Below, in pieces: positions 33,750 through 46,559 of a stretch of DNA of 64,000 nt. Position 1 is the stretch's first letter, and the number at the start of each line of letters is the position of its first letter. Both the position numbers and the translations under genes were made by a program. Origin of the DNA: Larimichthys crocea (taxonomy: Eukaryota > Chordata > Actinopteri > Sciaenidae); the NCBI RefSeq assembly GCF_000972845.2, contig NC_040022.1, forward strand, positions 3,540,821 to 3,604,820. Direction: 5' to 3'. The notes under the pieces are model-generated. The model did not search any database, was not told the origin of the DNA, and worked only from the letters and a program-made list of their open reading frames with translations.

Positions 33750-36700
33750 GATGCATCATGTCATGATTAGTGTACGAGACAGTGGGGATAACGGCTCCTG
33801 AAGAGTGTGACTGTCCCAGAAGTGGCTTGTCGTGTTGAGTAAAAGTCAGAGTGGAGCCACGGCTGGAGCCTGGCAGGTGAACAGGAGATGCTAATTGGGT
33901 CAGACACTGCATCACCACAACTCTTCCCCCTCTCCCCAGAGACCCGCTGTTTAATATTTAATAAACCAGACCTTCTCCCACTGCCCTATACACTCTGTGT
34001 TGGGAAGAAAACCTATTGATTTCAGGCACAGGGGCCTCAAGATTATTGGCTTCACTCATCTCCATCAAGTTTTAATGAAGACCTGAGGAGGAGGAGGAGG
34101 AGAAAGCAAGACATGAGAGAGAAAAGGAGGTGTAGAAGGAGGAGAAAGTGAAATTCAGGAGATTAGTTAGGAGACGATTTATTAAAAAACCAGCAGTGAC
34201 AGCGACGCTGCAGTAATCCCTGTTTAACATCACAAAGTCTAAAGAACTTGTTTGTTTCATCTGTGCAGAAGCAGAAATTTAAGATGAATGTGTTTTTCTC
34301 AGAGCTGCACTCATACGGCTCAGGTCACCAGGGACCGGCTCAGGTTTTGGTTTCCTCTGTCCGGGCACTTACTGAACTCTGCAACCTCACTGAGGGAAAA
34401 CACCGTCTGCCGAGAAATATTTGACATAACTTCACGTACAGTTTATACCGTCCTCTGGTCTTTATGATAAGATAGGCTAACTATGTTCTGACTCTGGTTT
34501 CATACCACTGACAGTATAAAGAATAAAAAGCATATGCATGTCTTGTATATGTCGTGGATCATTGTTGGACCTGAGGTGGGCTGAATGACGCCTGGGAGCT
34601 CAAACAGGTCATCTACAATTAGCTGTTTTTTGTAGTTGGAGGCAAGTGGACGTTTGAGGAACTGCAGTTTTTAGCACTTCCACATCGGCTTCATTTCTTT
34701 TAGCTTTGATTCTTGATTTGGTTGTTTCATACTTAACACTCTAAGTTTCTCTGAAATGTTCAAACATTATTAGAACAAGTGCCAACAGTTTATCTACGTT
34801 ATCACAAATTGATCGACCCCACTGGGCTGAGCCGGCGGAGCTGGAGCAGCTCTCCTCTGAGTTTTCTACAGTTCTTTGAAAGCAGTCGTCTTCAGAAACG
34901 TGCCGTACGATCGTCTCCAGCAGCCACCTCCTCGGGGTGTGGTTGGGAAATCAGTGAAGCACATCTGTTCAACTGGCAGGAGTTTGTTGTTTCTGGTTCG
35001 GCTTGTAAACGAATTATCTATTTTCAAGTCTTGATTGAACCTTTTCCAACCTCAAGCCGAGGTCACCAGGGACAACTGTAATGATGGACAGTTTAAGCAC
35101 TGTGGTGTCACAGGAAGGAGGATCCCTGAGGACAGTTTTTTATGTTTCCTAGAGAGTCTTGTGTGAATTTCTTTGTCCGTTCACCTCTGTTAGTACACGG
35201 ACTCTTACACACAAACTCCTGGTGTCGTGGACTAATTTAAGGGGGGAGTGTTGTCTCAGTTAGAGTAAGACAGGAAATGACATCAGTGCCAACATTGACA
35301 AATATGAAACAAATGTACAACTTATATTTGTACATCAAGGTGTTCACCACAACCTCTTCAGCTCCAGGAGCCAGAATGGCGTGTCCAGCTTTCCACAGTA
35401 CACTGAACTTCACGACGAGCACTTATGGATTGGTATAGTACGGCTGTACGCAAATCAAGACCCAGCACACGCTTTCCCTCATTCACTTGTCCGGTCCTGT
35501 GTTGTTCGGACTTTGGTCCTGCTCCTAGTGTATCTCCGATCTTTGTTGGACTCGTGTTTATTGGATTTTTCTTTGGATTGTTGGATTTAGTTTGTTTTTA
35601 GCCTCGACTCCTCAGCCGTCTTTTGTTACTTGCTGTTAGCTGCTTGTTCCGTAAGTGAAGTTACTTTTCAGGACTAAAGCATCCCAGGACATCACGTCAG
35701 GAGCCTGTGTACAAGGCCACACGTTTTCATAGATCCAATATATAATATCCAGAGTTCCTGTCAAAAGTCAATACAGGTAAATTAATTAGTGGGATTAATT
35801 CCCTGGGCCCATCGACGGCTGTACTTAATTTCATTGCAATCCATCAATCCAGCAGTAATGGACCAAAGTCATGATTCAATCAACCAACATTGACATTGCC
35901 ACCCCAGAATGTGCTGGATATAACACAGTTACATTCAGACATTTAGCTGACGCTTTTATCGACTTACAAAAAAAACATTCAAGGTAGAGCGCGACAAGGA
36001 CGTGTTAGTGCAGCAATAAGTACCACCGACATAGAACCGAGGCCCCTGATCTGTAGGAGCTGGTAGGACGTTCCACCAACGGGGAACAACAGACAGAAAA
36101 GTTTGGATTATCCCGGGTGGCAGAGCCAGGCGTCGCTCATTGGAGGTGGTAATATATACGCCTGTATAAGTCAAGCAGGTAGCATAACACAGTCTTCCAG
36201 TTTTGATATTCAGTTCTGCAAACTCAACCCTGAAAGTTCCTGGGCCATCTAAAAGTGCTGCCTCTGGAGTCAAAACTTTTTTGGAGGGGGTTACAACTCT
36301 GGCCCAGAAATCAAAACTATATTCATGCAGTCAAAATGTAGGTAAAGCTCCTAAAAGAGTTCCTAGAAAACCTCTTGTGGCTGAACAGTCTGTTACTCCA
36401 GTAATGTACATTCACTGTTCAGGGTCTGACCCCGATTCCCACTTTGTCAATGCTGGAACGCTTCCATTCCCCTTAGAGGGCATAAGCGGGTAAAGAAAAT
36501 AAATCATTGAATGAGTCCAAGACATCGGCAACTCAGAATTTAAATAATCTGGGTCCGTAGAGAATTATTAAAGCTCTTGCAGGTCTTTCCCCATTAGTCA
36601 GTGGCGAGAATCTGTCAAGGTTAGTGCAGATGTGCACTGGCTGGCCTGAATTTGAATGGACTTCTTTTAACAGCGGCAGGGCTGAGCTGCAGACAGATGG

Positions 36701-37330
36701 TGTTTTTCAGCTGCAATTGAAATGTCACTGCTTTCAGAGTGTTGCTGCTTTATGACACGAAGATGTGGGCCAGCGAAGACGGAGATGTTCAGCAGAAAAA
36801 CAGACAGAAACGGTGACAAATAAATAAAATACAGACACATTTAAAACTACTAATGCTTATTACAAGTATAACTCCAGCTGCACGGGACACATCAGTGCTG
36901 TGGGGGAGCCAGCAGATCAATGAAGGGACAGCTGATCACCTGCTTCTCAACCTGCCTCAATTAATATTTAATATCTGAACGAAGACTGAGCCCAGAGAGA
37001 GAGAGAGCGGGGGAGGCAGAGAGGTGGAGTGAGTGATTGATATGGACAGCCAGAGAAATGTCCGGGCTTTGCAGACTTGGTTGTGATTGGAGAGAGATGA
37101 AGGGGATAAAAAGAGATGAAGAAATGTAGAAAAGCATCTTTCTGAGGAAAGATAAGTAGTATTTGATCTTCACATCGGTTTGCAGGAAATGTTGCTCTCA
37201 CTGTGTGATATAATATCAAAGTGACAGATGTTAAAGAAGACGGATGTCGTCCAATATTTGGTCTTGTTGTCAAATCCCATGTTCGTCTGTCTGTGGATAC
37301 TTCAAGACTCCACTACAAGCTGTGAAACCA
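33750..37330. other. intron 1 sequence, mostly unassigned
   Basis: It contains an R2 trace at 34632-34692 and a decayed repeat at 35941-36240. Otherwise it is moderately AT-rich and single-copy-looking. Patches such as 33900-34060 and 36530-36730 look low in repeats. No coding exon was recognised. Confidence 0.35.
35941..36240. repeat. degraded teleost dispersed repeat
   Basis: TTTAGCTGACGCTTTTATCG and GGTAGGACGTTCCACCAACG are words recurring in many fish genomes in non-coding contexts (from memory). No second copy occurs in this window. Confidence 0.4.
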
Positions 37331-37339
37331 ATGCAACCC

Positions 37340-37472
37340 AAGCTAATTTCCCCGTTCATGACAACTTAATTTATATACAACTCACCTGTTCACATTATAT
37401 TAAGGCTTAAAGTTATGCAGGATTAAGAGCGTGGACGCTTTGACTGACAGCTGGGTGTGGTTACAGGTGTCT
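37340..37472 (+). repeat. R2 dispersed repeat, partial copy 5
   Basis: It runs from AGCTAATTTCCCCGTTCATG to GACGCTTTGACTGACAGCTG, with the ACTGTACTGAGGGTG segment deleted. Confidence 0.88.
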
Positions 37473-38162
37473 GGTTTGGGCAACCAGGCGTCCTTCAGCC
37501 GCCTCAGGTCCACTTTGCTGATTTCTATATTATCAGCGAGGCTTTGCAACTTCTCTTCAGAAACCCGTCGGTGACGTCACGCATACGCCGTCCATCCTTT
37601 ATGCTGTCAGTACTGCCCAAGCTCTTTTATTCCTGTTTATTCAGATGTGAATCTTTAAAACTGATCACAAATAACTAGTTTCCTTTTCTAAGAAGTAGAA
37701 AACGATGTCCTGAAACTGCTGAGCAGAGTAAACGTGTAGTCACTGTTACCGGCTCTGCTTCCGTCTCCACTCCCGACTCGTTTAAACTAAATTTCCACTG
37801 AATGAATGAAGTGCTTTTACACCTTGTTTGAACCATGACAACATTTTCAGTCGTGAGGTATTTTCCCCCCTGAAGCAGTGGGACAGCACCAATAAGCTAC
37901 TTTTACTCCAAATTGATGCTGCTGCACCTTTTCTATCGCTATCCTCTGTCTGCTTCGACAGGTACGCTACATAATCCAGAACCTTGGACCAAACCCAGGA
38001 ACATTTCATCTGGATGGTCCGCCGCCTACAGATGGTTTACAGAGTGTTTGTAGCCATTTCACTTTGTAGATGTTTGACAGATTGTCTATAGAAAATATGT
38101 GACAGTTCAACCTGAACCAATCAGTCAGAATCCAGAGCCAGAGCGATCCGTGGCAGTTCTAG

Positions 38163-38300
38163 TCAGTGTTTGGTCTCTATAGATAATTTCCCCGTTCATG
38201 ACAACTGTACTGAGGGTGAATGTTTAGAACTTTTAATTATATTAAGGCTTAAAGTTGCAGAATTAAGAGCGTGGACACTTTGATTGACAGGCGGGTACCC
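38163..38300 (+). repeat. R2 dispersed repeat, partial copy 6
   Basis: It contains TTTGGTCTCTATAGATAATT, GTTCATGACAACTGTACTGA and TTAAGAGCGTGGACACTTTG, with substitutions and a small deletion. Confidence 0.85.
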
Positions 38301-38754
38301 AGGTGTTTTTTAGATCAGCTGGAGGCGGCTGAGGTAAGACTGGACAAGATGGCGCCAACCAAAACTACGCTGAACTTGACGGCTCTACAGAAACATTTGG
38401 GACATCACGGAGACTTTGTCTATTTTTATACCGTGCAAAGTTTTAAAAGGACAATGATGGAAAACATTGTTTGAGGTAAGACGGGTCCTTTAAGTTGTGG
38501 AAAAGAGGCACATGTAGCAAAGTGGAATATGATTAACATTCAGTTTGTTTGGAGGTACAGGAACACAAATCACTGCAGCAGAACACTGACATCATAAAGG
38601 CCTTCAGAGGGTCTGGGTCCAAATCCACTTTTAAAAGGCGAATATTACATTTGAAGAGCACAACACACAGATGGTGGAACGAGGAGCTGATAGGGAGCAG
38701 CTCATTTTTGTCCGGGAAGCAAAGCCCAAGTTGCTGGGCACCATTTTCAGTCAA

Positions 38755-38950
38755 CTTCATTGGACCGTGACCTTCAGCCGAGTCAACAGCTCCAAGTCTG
38801 AGTCTGTGCTTCTCTGTGGTGGATTGTTCCCTCCAGGTTGGGAGCGAGTTGCTGCCCAGAGTGAAGCAGTTCGTTGTACCAGATCGTTCCCGTCCATCCA
38901 CGTTCCAACCTTCACCTCTGGTCATGAGCTTTGAGTAGAATGAGATCGCG
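38755..38950 (+). mobile_element. LINE C-terminal fragment
   Basis: SSKSESVLLCGG resembles the LINE STSKSEAMVLSR segment, and PSIHVPTFTSGHEL resembles SIYVPTLTYGHELW of the same protein. The intervening part is deleted. It is the same LINE type as at 20195-20590. Confidence 0.65.
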
Positions 38951-39624
38951 GAGACATTTTATGGGAAAAACATCGTCAGCCTTATCCATTAAACGTGTGA
39001 CCATCAGTTATCGGATAGCCTAAAAAGAAAGCGTTATGCATATGTGTCCGTCTCCATCAGATTTCTTTGTTTTTGTTTCCAAAAGAAAATATTCAGAGAT
39101 CAATGCGGCGCGTCTTCAAGAAACAAAACTATATCAATCAAATTTAAGTAAGCAATCTGCAGCGAGACGCCGCGCTGTAATTTATGTTGTTGTTTTGAAA
39201 GATGTGACACATTTGTTGATCTTCATGAGGTGTTCACATTTATTAAGACTGTTTGTGAAGACACTCTTTTAATGTCTTTGATTCGTTCCCTCAGAGACGC
39301 CGAGCGCCTCACCTTTTCCTCTCCCACATTCCATCTCCATTCATCTCCATTTAATAAAGCGAGAGTCTATTTTTATCATGGGAACATAAAAAAAGTATGC
39401 CGGCTCCTGCTTTAATGTGAGACTCACTCCGACACATCCTCTGCTCTAACACGTGATTTAAAGCTTTAAATATACGAACGTTCAGCTCGTCACAGTTCTA
39501 CAATGGCAAGCATGTCGTCATAATTAAGACGATCACCACAATCATACACACAGACGTCATAATAGAGCCGAAGTATCCTGACAGGCGACAGGAAGGTTCA
39601 ACACGGAGGTAAATATGGACACGA

Positions 39625-40290
39625 CCACTAAAAGTCAGTCCCACATTTACTCTTGTCCGGCGGCTTCTTGCTCGCTCACTCTCTCCTTTTCTCTTCTTAG
39701 CTTCCTCCGTCAGCGTCCTCTTCACTCTCTGCTCCTCTGCCATCATGTCCATAGAGGCTGCCGAGCCCGGTTATGTTGCCCGCTCACCCAGCTCTGGTTC
39801 TGGCACGACACCGGCTCTGCTCTTTGTCAGCATTCCCTGAAAACCCAAAACGCCTGAGGTCCAAACACAAATACACCCCTGGTGCTCTGAGCTCACACTC
39901 CGAGCAGCCCAGCTAACAGACTGAGCTAACATGAGCTAACAGCAGCTAACAGACTGAGCTAACATGAGCTAACAGCAGCTAACAGACTGAGCTAACATGA
40001 GCTAACAGCAGCTACAGCTGTCAGCAGGTTACTTCACTGTCCATCATAAACTCTGTAAATCACAGAGAGTTGAGGCGGAGCAGCCGGAGGACATCAGAGG
40101 GAAAACCAGAAAACATTTCCTCCATAAAATATGATCCAGTTTCACCAGAATCAGTGAAATAGTTGCTGCTGTGTGACTTAGTGCCGTAAAGCGTTACGTA
40201 CTTCTCCCGACCCGGAGCCCAAAGTTACATAGTGTGAGAACAGACGTACGAATGACAGAGACACCGTTCAGCTGATCACAGGTCAGAGTG
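39625..40290 (+). repeat. R1 dispersed repeat, copy E
   Basis: It starts at CCACTAAAAGTCAGTCCCAC, so the far-left part is missing. It keeps most of the 41-codon frame on the minus strand, has a short VNTR (about 3 units, 39911-40013) and a complete right flank. Confidence 0.88.
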
Positions 40291-40370
40291 GGTCACCTGA
40301 TCACAGGTCAGTGTGGGTCACCTGATCACAGGTCAGTGTGGGTCACCTGATCACAGGTCAGTGTGAGTCA
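40266..40370 (+). repeat. 25-bp tandem repeat at the end of R1 copy E, 4 units
   Basis: CTGATCACAGGTCAGTGTGG-type units start at 40271, 40296, 40321 and 40346. Other R1 copies have a single unit here, so this is a local amplification. Confidence 0.92.
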
Positions 40371-40570
40371 GCAGCTCTTCACTTTGTTTCAGCTCAGGTG
40401 TTTTTTTTTTACATTTATCAAACTTTTTTTTCCCGTCTCTCTCACTCTGAAGCGACGTGCTGTGATGAGCGAACCCGAGGGTCACCGCCACGTTACCGAA
40501 ACATCCAACACATGAGACAGACACACCGTCACCTTAATGTGTGTTTGAGGAAACACAATGCAGATGGTGT

Positions 40571-40571
<1 letters not shown>

Positions 40572-40611
<40 letters not shown>
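40572..40611. repeat. (CA)20 microsatellite
   Basis: This is an uninterrupted CA run. Confidence 0.96.
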
Positions 40612-40612
<1 letters not shown>

Positions 40613-40696
40613 CATACTGATCTATTCATGAGGCTGGCAGGATCGCTGCTGACTGGACTGAAATGCTGCTGATGCCTGCTGCTCACCTCACCTGAC

Positions 40697-40723
40697 AAAC
40701 ACACACACACACACCTGCACACA

Positions 40724-40757
<34 letters not shown>
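40697..40757. repeat. (AC)n microsatellite, interrupted
   Basis: AC units are broken by CTGCACACAG near 40715. Imperfect CACACCTACA repeats continue at 40862-40935. Confidence 0.94.
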
Positions 40758-40761
<4 letters not shown>

Positions 40762-41092
40762 CTCAGGGGAGCACGTTCACATTGATTAGACCTGCAGCTA
40801 TTTTTCTTCACATGTCAATCCATCCATGAATGATGCTCATGGCTCCTCACGACCCCGGCCTCCACACACACCTACACACACCTCCACACACACCTACACA
40901 CACCTACACACACTGTACACACACCGTACACACCTCATATAGCAGGCGGTGTTATTTCATGATGCTATGGTAACTTTCACTATGGAAACTTTGGCCTCTG
41001 ACGTGCCGCCTCTTGAAACATATATATAGAACTAACGATGCTACTCGGGGTAACGGGCTGCATTGCGTGACAAACGACATCCCACTGAGACC

Positions 41093-41239
41093 TGTGTGTG
41101 TGTGTGTGTGTGTGCACTCATATGTGTGTGTGTGTGTGTGTGTGTGTGGAGTTTTCTCACGTAATTCATTAAAAAAACAAATCGGAGGCTTGAATTAGTG
41201 TGTGTATGTATATACAGCAAGATGCTCCTCCATGCATAT

Positions 41240-41280
<41 letters not shown>

Positions 41281-41398
41281 GCTCTGGCTCTGCTCTGTTT
41301 GTTCATGGGACTAGAAGTGAACAACAACACCTTATAATTAGACCCGGACCGGTCAGGTGACTCTTCAGTGTAACTCTGCGGTGCCTTTCCATTCACAC

Positions 41399-41448
<50 letters not shown>
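41093..41448. repeat. cluster of three (TG)n microsatellites
   Basis: TG runs lie at 41093-41148 (with a short break), 41242-41279 and 41402-41448. Confidence 0.95.
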
Positions 41449-41619
41449 TCTCTGCAGGGGGGTGGAGGGGTTACAAGCAAACAGGATGGAGTGGAAATGA
41501 AAGGAAAGAAAGGAAGGCGTCCTTCATTAGTGAAAGCTTCGGGTAACTGACTCTGAGGAGTGTAACGTGTGAAAGCCTCGAAAGTTCAACGCTTGTTAAC
41601 GTGAACACAGCAGAGAGAG

Positions 41620-41652
<33 letters not shown>

Positions 41653-41666
41653 TGTGTGTGTGTGTG
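41620..41666. repeat. (TG)n microsatellite
   Basis: A TG run with one ATG interruption, about 47 bp. Confidence 0.95.
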
Positions 41667-41831
41667 AGGGAGGACGGCTGCTTCATAAACTCCATGTTAT
41701 GGTTGTTCAGTCTTCATTGTGAAGTTCCTCCCACACAGGACGAGTGTTTAAATGAACTCGTGTTTTATACACAGAGTTCAAATTAAAGTGTTTTTCATAT
41801 CGACTCTGCAAACCTGAGATGAGCCGTGCAC

Positions 41832-41865
<34 letters not shown>
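41832..41865. repeat. (CA)n microsatellite
   Basis: An uninterrupted CA run, about 17 units. Confidence 0.95.
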
Positions 41866-41868
<3 letters not shown>

Positions 41869-41974
41869 GAAGAAACTCTGCTTTGTTTCACAGGATCAGA
41901 ATCACTGTCTGTGACCACTGAGGAGTTTCTCACACCCCTATGCTCGAGTTCTGGATCAAGCCGACTGCTCCGAG

Positions 41975-42340
41975 GCTTTCAGATCCCAAACACTGTTCTG
42001 AGATCTGTCCACAGGTGCATGCTGGGATTTAGATCTGCTGATGGAGACCGATCTTTCTGATTGAGCTCCCCAGAACTTCCTGGTGGTCTTCAGATTTCAT
42101 CAAGACGTCCCCAAAGAAATCCCCAAACATCAGTGAAGGTCCACCACGTTGGACCGTGTTCTTTTCTTTGGCCTCATTCTGCAAACAGAACAATGAGGTT
42201 CTTCACCAGAAAGCTGTTGGAGTCTCACCTGTCCACAGGACGTCCTCCCAGAAGCATCAGGTCCTATCATAGCGTCCTGACACTGTTCTCTGCAGGCGTG
42301 TCATGTTTTCTACAGTCTGTGCTCGTGCTTAAAGAAAGAA
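41975..42340 (-). mobile_element. degenerate Tc1-like transposase fragment
   Basis: In the minus direction it contains GATGAAATCTGAAGACCACC, TTCTGGGGAGCTCAATCAGA, AGATCTAAATCCCAGCATGC and CACCTGTGGACAGATCTCAG. These correspond to the KSEDYQ, VRKLGL and PDLNPIEHLWRDL-coding region of teleost Tc1 transposases. Many substitutions and indels show it is inactive. Confidence 0.72.
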
Positions 42341-42387
42341 CTGTGTAACAAAGTTTGATGCCTGTTTGCTTGAAATAAAAATTCATA

Positions 42388-42388
<1 letters not shown>

Positions 42389-42425
<37 letters not shown>
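42389..42425. repeat. (AC)n microsatellite
   Basis: An uninterrupted AC run of about 18 units, adjacent to the Tc1 fragment. Confidence 0.96.
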
Positions 42426-42427
<2 letters not shown>

Positions 42428-42429
42428 TC

Positions 42430-43540
42430 TGTAATGGTAGTGTGTGTTTCTGGGACAGGTGGTCGATTAAACGGTTTCTCCACACAAACACACAGCGCTC
42501 ACACACTGTGCTGCAGATTACAGGAGACAGACTGTCAGATTAGTGCTTATTACTGCAATAATTAAAAATGTTTGTATCATCTTCAGGTTTTTCCAAGAGA
42601 ACTCCATGCATGAACTGCTATCAGACGGCATCGTTACACTGCTGTGTGAGACCCGTCTGCTGCCAAAGGTCTGACAGGAGAACACAAAGAAACAGAACCC
42701 GGTCCACGCCTGCAGCAGGTGGACGTGTTTGTCTCATTCACAGCTCAGTAAATCATCGTGTGCACGTGGCAGCAGATCTACACTGTAAACCATGTTAGCA
42801 GCTCTAGGTGGACCAGATCAGAGGTGTAAAACAGACGGCCCTCGGCCCACCAAAGGGTCCGATCTAGCCAATACAGAACTTATTCAAGTTTCATGTTGTG
42901 CAGCTCCAAAACACACAAAACGTTTTGTATCATGTACGTCCGGTCACCTTTATGCTGATGAACTGTTTTCCTCATCTGGTCGCTCGTTAAGTCTTCTCTT
43001 AGAAATCTTTGAACGTGTAAAATCAGTCACCCGTTCCTTCCACCTGAGAAACAGCCAAACAGACAAGAACCACAAATGATCATTCCCAGAACCAGCTGGA
43101 GTGAACACAGCTCATCCAGTCTGCTGGTTCCTGCTGCAACCACAACCCACCCAAAGGCTCCAAACAGCTCTGAGTAAATACAGCGGGGTCCTTTAATGTC
43201 TCAGCAGGCACATATATAATAATCACTAGCTGGAAGTTTTTTCCTACTTTTCACCCAAAACATTATTAGTACTCTAAACAGCAGGAAGAATTACTTTCTC
43301 ACAATTGGGCCAATGCTGTATTTATATCAACAAGCCGGCTCTGTAGAAGTTATTGCACTTGCAGACTGATCCAGCTCTGATCTTAATACGTTTGGTGCAT
43401 TAGACAGTTGGCAGCAGTGAGATGTTTAATACAGCAACAACGTTCCCTCTAAAGCAGAGATGAAATGAGAAGAGTCTCAGAGTTTACGCAGCGCCTTTAA
43501 GTCTGACTGTGATCAGTGATTCAAATGGACTTAAATAGCA
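42430..43540. other. intron 1 sequence, no feature recognised
   Basis: No repeat family or coding motif was identified. Open frames at 42568-43079 have no domain content. Confidence 0.35.
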
Positions 43541-43549
43541 AGGAGGCCT

Positions 43550-43550
<1 letters not shown>

Positions 43551-43590
<40 letters not shown>

Positions 43591-43647
43591 TGTGTGTGTG
43601 TGTGAGAGTGTGAGAGTGTGTGTGTGTGTGAGTGTGTGAGTGTGTGT
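43551..43647. repeat. (TG)n compound microsatellite
   Basis: TG units with GTGAGAGTG interruptions, about 97 bp. Confidence 0.95.
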
Positions 43648-43754
43648 TCTCTGGTTTGATGTAAATTGGACAAATTGCTGCTTTCTATTTTGTAACTCTC
43701 TCCCTTTGGCTCAGTTGCAGGTGATCGTGAAGTGAAATATTTGAACTGTTAACC

Positions 43755-44090
43755 TGCTGTTTTTTTTACAGTATATAAAAGATATTAGTACTGTTGATTT
43801 CATGTTGAAGGTTGGTGTTTTATGACATATTTTAAAATGTAGATTTTACGGTGAAAAGCTGCCAAACAATGACAGTACAAGACTGTAAAATATGCCATTC
43901 AACATTACAGCGTTTTAATTTACACTCTAACATAAAATTCCACTTTATTCTCTATAAATTCCATTAAAATGTCGTATAATTAACTGCCTGTTGTCCTGTA
44001 TATAGGAGAACACAGTCATACTTCAACAGTCTTTTACTGTCATCAGATTTTTCAGCGTGAAATCTACAGTTGTTCATCTACAGTGCGTTT
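43755..44090. repeat. AT-rich TTTTACAGT/ACTGTAAAA repeat, copy 1
   Basis: Inverted words TTTTTACAGTA, GATTTTACGGTGAAAA, ACTGTAAAATATG and TTTTACTGTC recur. The same vocabulary fills 61095-61640, suggesting a decayed non-autonomous DNA element. Confidence 0.5.
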
Positions 44091-44841
44091 CAATCCTGCT
44101 CTCCATCTCTGGATGCTGTACATCGGGCGGAGGACGGGCCCCTGCTGGCCGGCGACTGTGAGTGGATGAATATTCATGGATGTGCCACACAGCTGAGGTC
44201 ACAGCTGGAGTTTATCCGAGGAGGATCGGCTGCATTCATCCTGCAGGTGAAATATGGCGGCTCCTCCTCGTCCCCCCTCATGGGACAGTTAAATCCTTTA
44301 CACATGCTAATGAGCCGCCGTGACAATCTATTCTACTATCAGGGCACAACACGAAGCGCTGACTCAGATCGTTTCTGAACTCCAAGATCAACGTCATAAT
44401 AAGATGTTATAACATCACATAAGGCGTCTTCTTCTGTGGTGGTCAGACGGAGATACCAAACAATGTTAAAACAAAAAGCGAGGAATCATTTCAAATAAAT
44501 AAAAAGTTATTTACCATCTTTGCTCTGTGATAAACGTTGCTATGGTTACAGCATGCTATGGTTAAACTCAATACGCTGTGTCAGCAGAACATCCGCTTCC
44601 ACTTTGTATGCTGTTGGAGTTTCCTCAGAAAATCAATTGGGCTCTACGCCGGGTTACACACCGAGACCTGCTGTGAGCGCTAACAAACGGACACACACAA
44701 ACATGTACACAACAACTACACAACAAATAAGAAGAAGAAGAAGAAGTTTGCTCGAAGACCTCCCAGCACGGCCAACCCTGCTCCCAATGGGCTCCATTAG
44801 CATGGGCTAACAAAAGCGCTAACCAGGGCTGCAATCAACAG

Positions 44842-44843
<2 letters not shown>

Positions 44844-44882
<39 letters not shown>
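44844..44882. repeat. (CA)n microsatellite
   Basis: An uninterrupted run of about 19 units. Confidence 0.96.
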
Positions 44883-44886
<4 letters not shown>

Positions 44887-45044
44887 GATGGATCAGTGGA
44901 TTAACATCAGATGGATCCTGCAGGATCAGAAGACAAACCACTTCTCTTGTCATCATGTCAGCGCTAAAGCACGATGATGATTCAGGACGACTGAACTTTT
45001 CATGAGTCAGATTTGAGGCTCCGCTTTTCATTTCCCTGAGACTC

Positions 45045-45126
45045 GTTCAGGCAGCATGACCCTAAAACACACTGCATGTGGAGCCGTTCAGGCAGCATGA
45101 CCCTAAAACACACTGCATGTGGAGCC
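45045..45126 (+). repeat. perfect 41-bp tandem duplication
   Basis: Bases 45045-45085 are repeated at 45086-45126. The unit starts GTTCAGGCAGCATGACCCTA and ends GTGGAGCC. Confidence 0.95.
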
Positions 45127-45129
45127 GAT

Positions 45130-46550
45130 ACGTTAAATGTTAGTCAGTGTGTCAGCTCACACAGTCTGCGGCGTCCGGCAGCCCTCCGCAACACGTACGC
45201 AGAGCTTCTGTTGTTCACGGACGCCGGAGCACGGAGCATAAATTCAGCACAGAGCAGACCGTGCAGGGAAGGAAATCAGCTACAAAATACAAAATAAAAC
45301 CCTGGTTTATTTTCAAAATAAAATACTCCATATTCACCGTGGATCGAGTTTCATTACAAGAACACGTCATAATGGGCGGGGCCGACCTGGAGTCAACACG
45401 TGAGGGGTTTCCAGGTGTAATCATTGATGACACCTCACATCCTTTTTATAAGGACACCAGAAAAAAGATGCGGCGTGGAATGTCATCGCAGGAGTCAGAG
45501 AGACTACAGCCGGAAATATCACGTGATTATGCGTGAATTCATGAGATCTTGTGCGTTCTCGCGACGCTTGGTGGCCGACGGAGACGCACCTGAGCGCATC
45601 ACAAACGGATCATGTGTGAGTTGGCGGACGGCGGAGTACGCAGCCGAGTGTAAAACTATAGTTTATATTCGAGTACAACACGTTTGTCCCCATAACCATA
45701 GTAAGTCACAGTGACAGTGAATGAACTCCAGACAAAGTCGATATTTTCACACATGTAGAAACACAGCAGGACATTCTGTCAGACATGTTGGAAAAACTAG
45801 AACACTAACGTTAAAATGAATAACACCATCACTAAATTCAGGTATATTTTACCCGATATAACATCCCAGATAAAATACAGTTTTCATCAATTAATTTAAT
45901 CAAAAACACTGTATGCCAAACTGTAGTACTCTTCTTTAATTTCCCAATATACAATATCACATAAAATTTAAAAAAGGTACCATATGGGGACTCTTTAAAA
46001 ACGCAGCAAAATTATTGAACAATCAGGTAATCTTAACGAGAAATTTCCAAATACAAAAAAAATAATGGAGCTGGGAACTTGTTCTTTGTCCACCCATTCC
46101 TGGGACATGTGAGCTTTGTCTGGTGAAGGCACAGACTTTCTGCATCAGATTGTAGATAGACAAAAAACTCTCTCTCTATCACTAACATGGGGTGAAAATC
46201 ACCTGACGTTGGTGTTCAAGGGTTAAAAACGTCTCACAATGACCCCAAAGTTGCTGCTCAGGCCGGCTCTGGGTTCCTCCCACAGTCCAAAGACTGTCTT
46301 TAGTTGTGGTGACTTTAAATTACCGTCTGTGTGAACGTGAACGCTTGTTTGTCTCCATGTGACGTACAGGCGACTTATGGACCCGACCTCTGGCCCGGTG
46401 TCAGCCCCACATGACCCTGACGAGGATAAGGTTATGTTGAATAGATGGATGGTTGCTGCTGTGAATCAATACTGATATCTACATTGCTGTGGCCTGTGTC
46501 GCCTCTGTCTGCTGTTCTCTACCGGCAATGAACTGACACTCTGGCAGCTT
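45130..46550. other. intron 1 sequence, no feature recognised
   Basis: Short open frames around 45147-45714 have no recognisable content. 45720-46100 is AT-rich. Confidence 0.35.
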
Positions 46551-46559
46551 TGTTACTCG

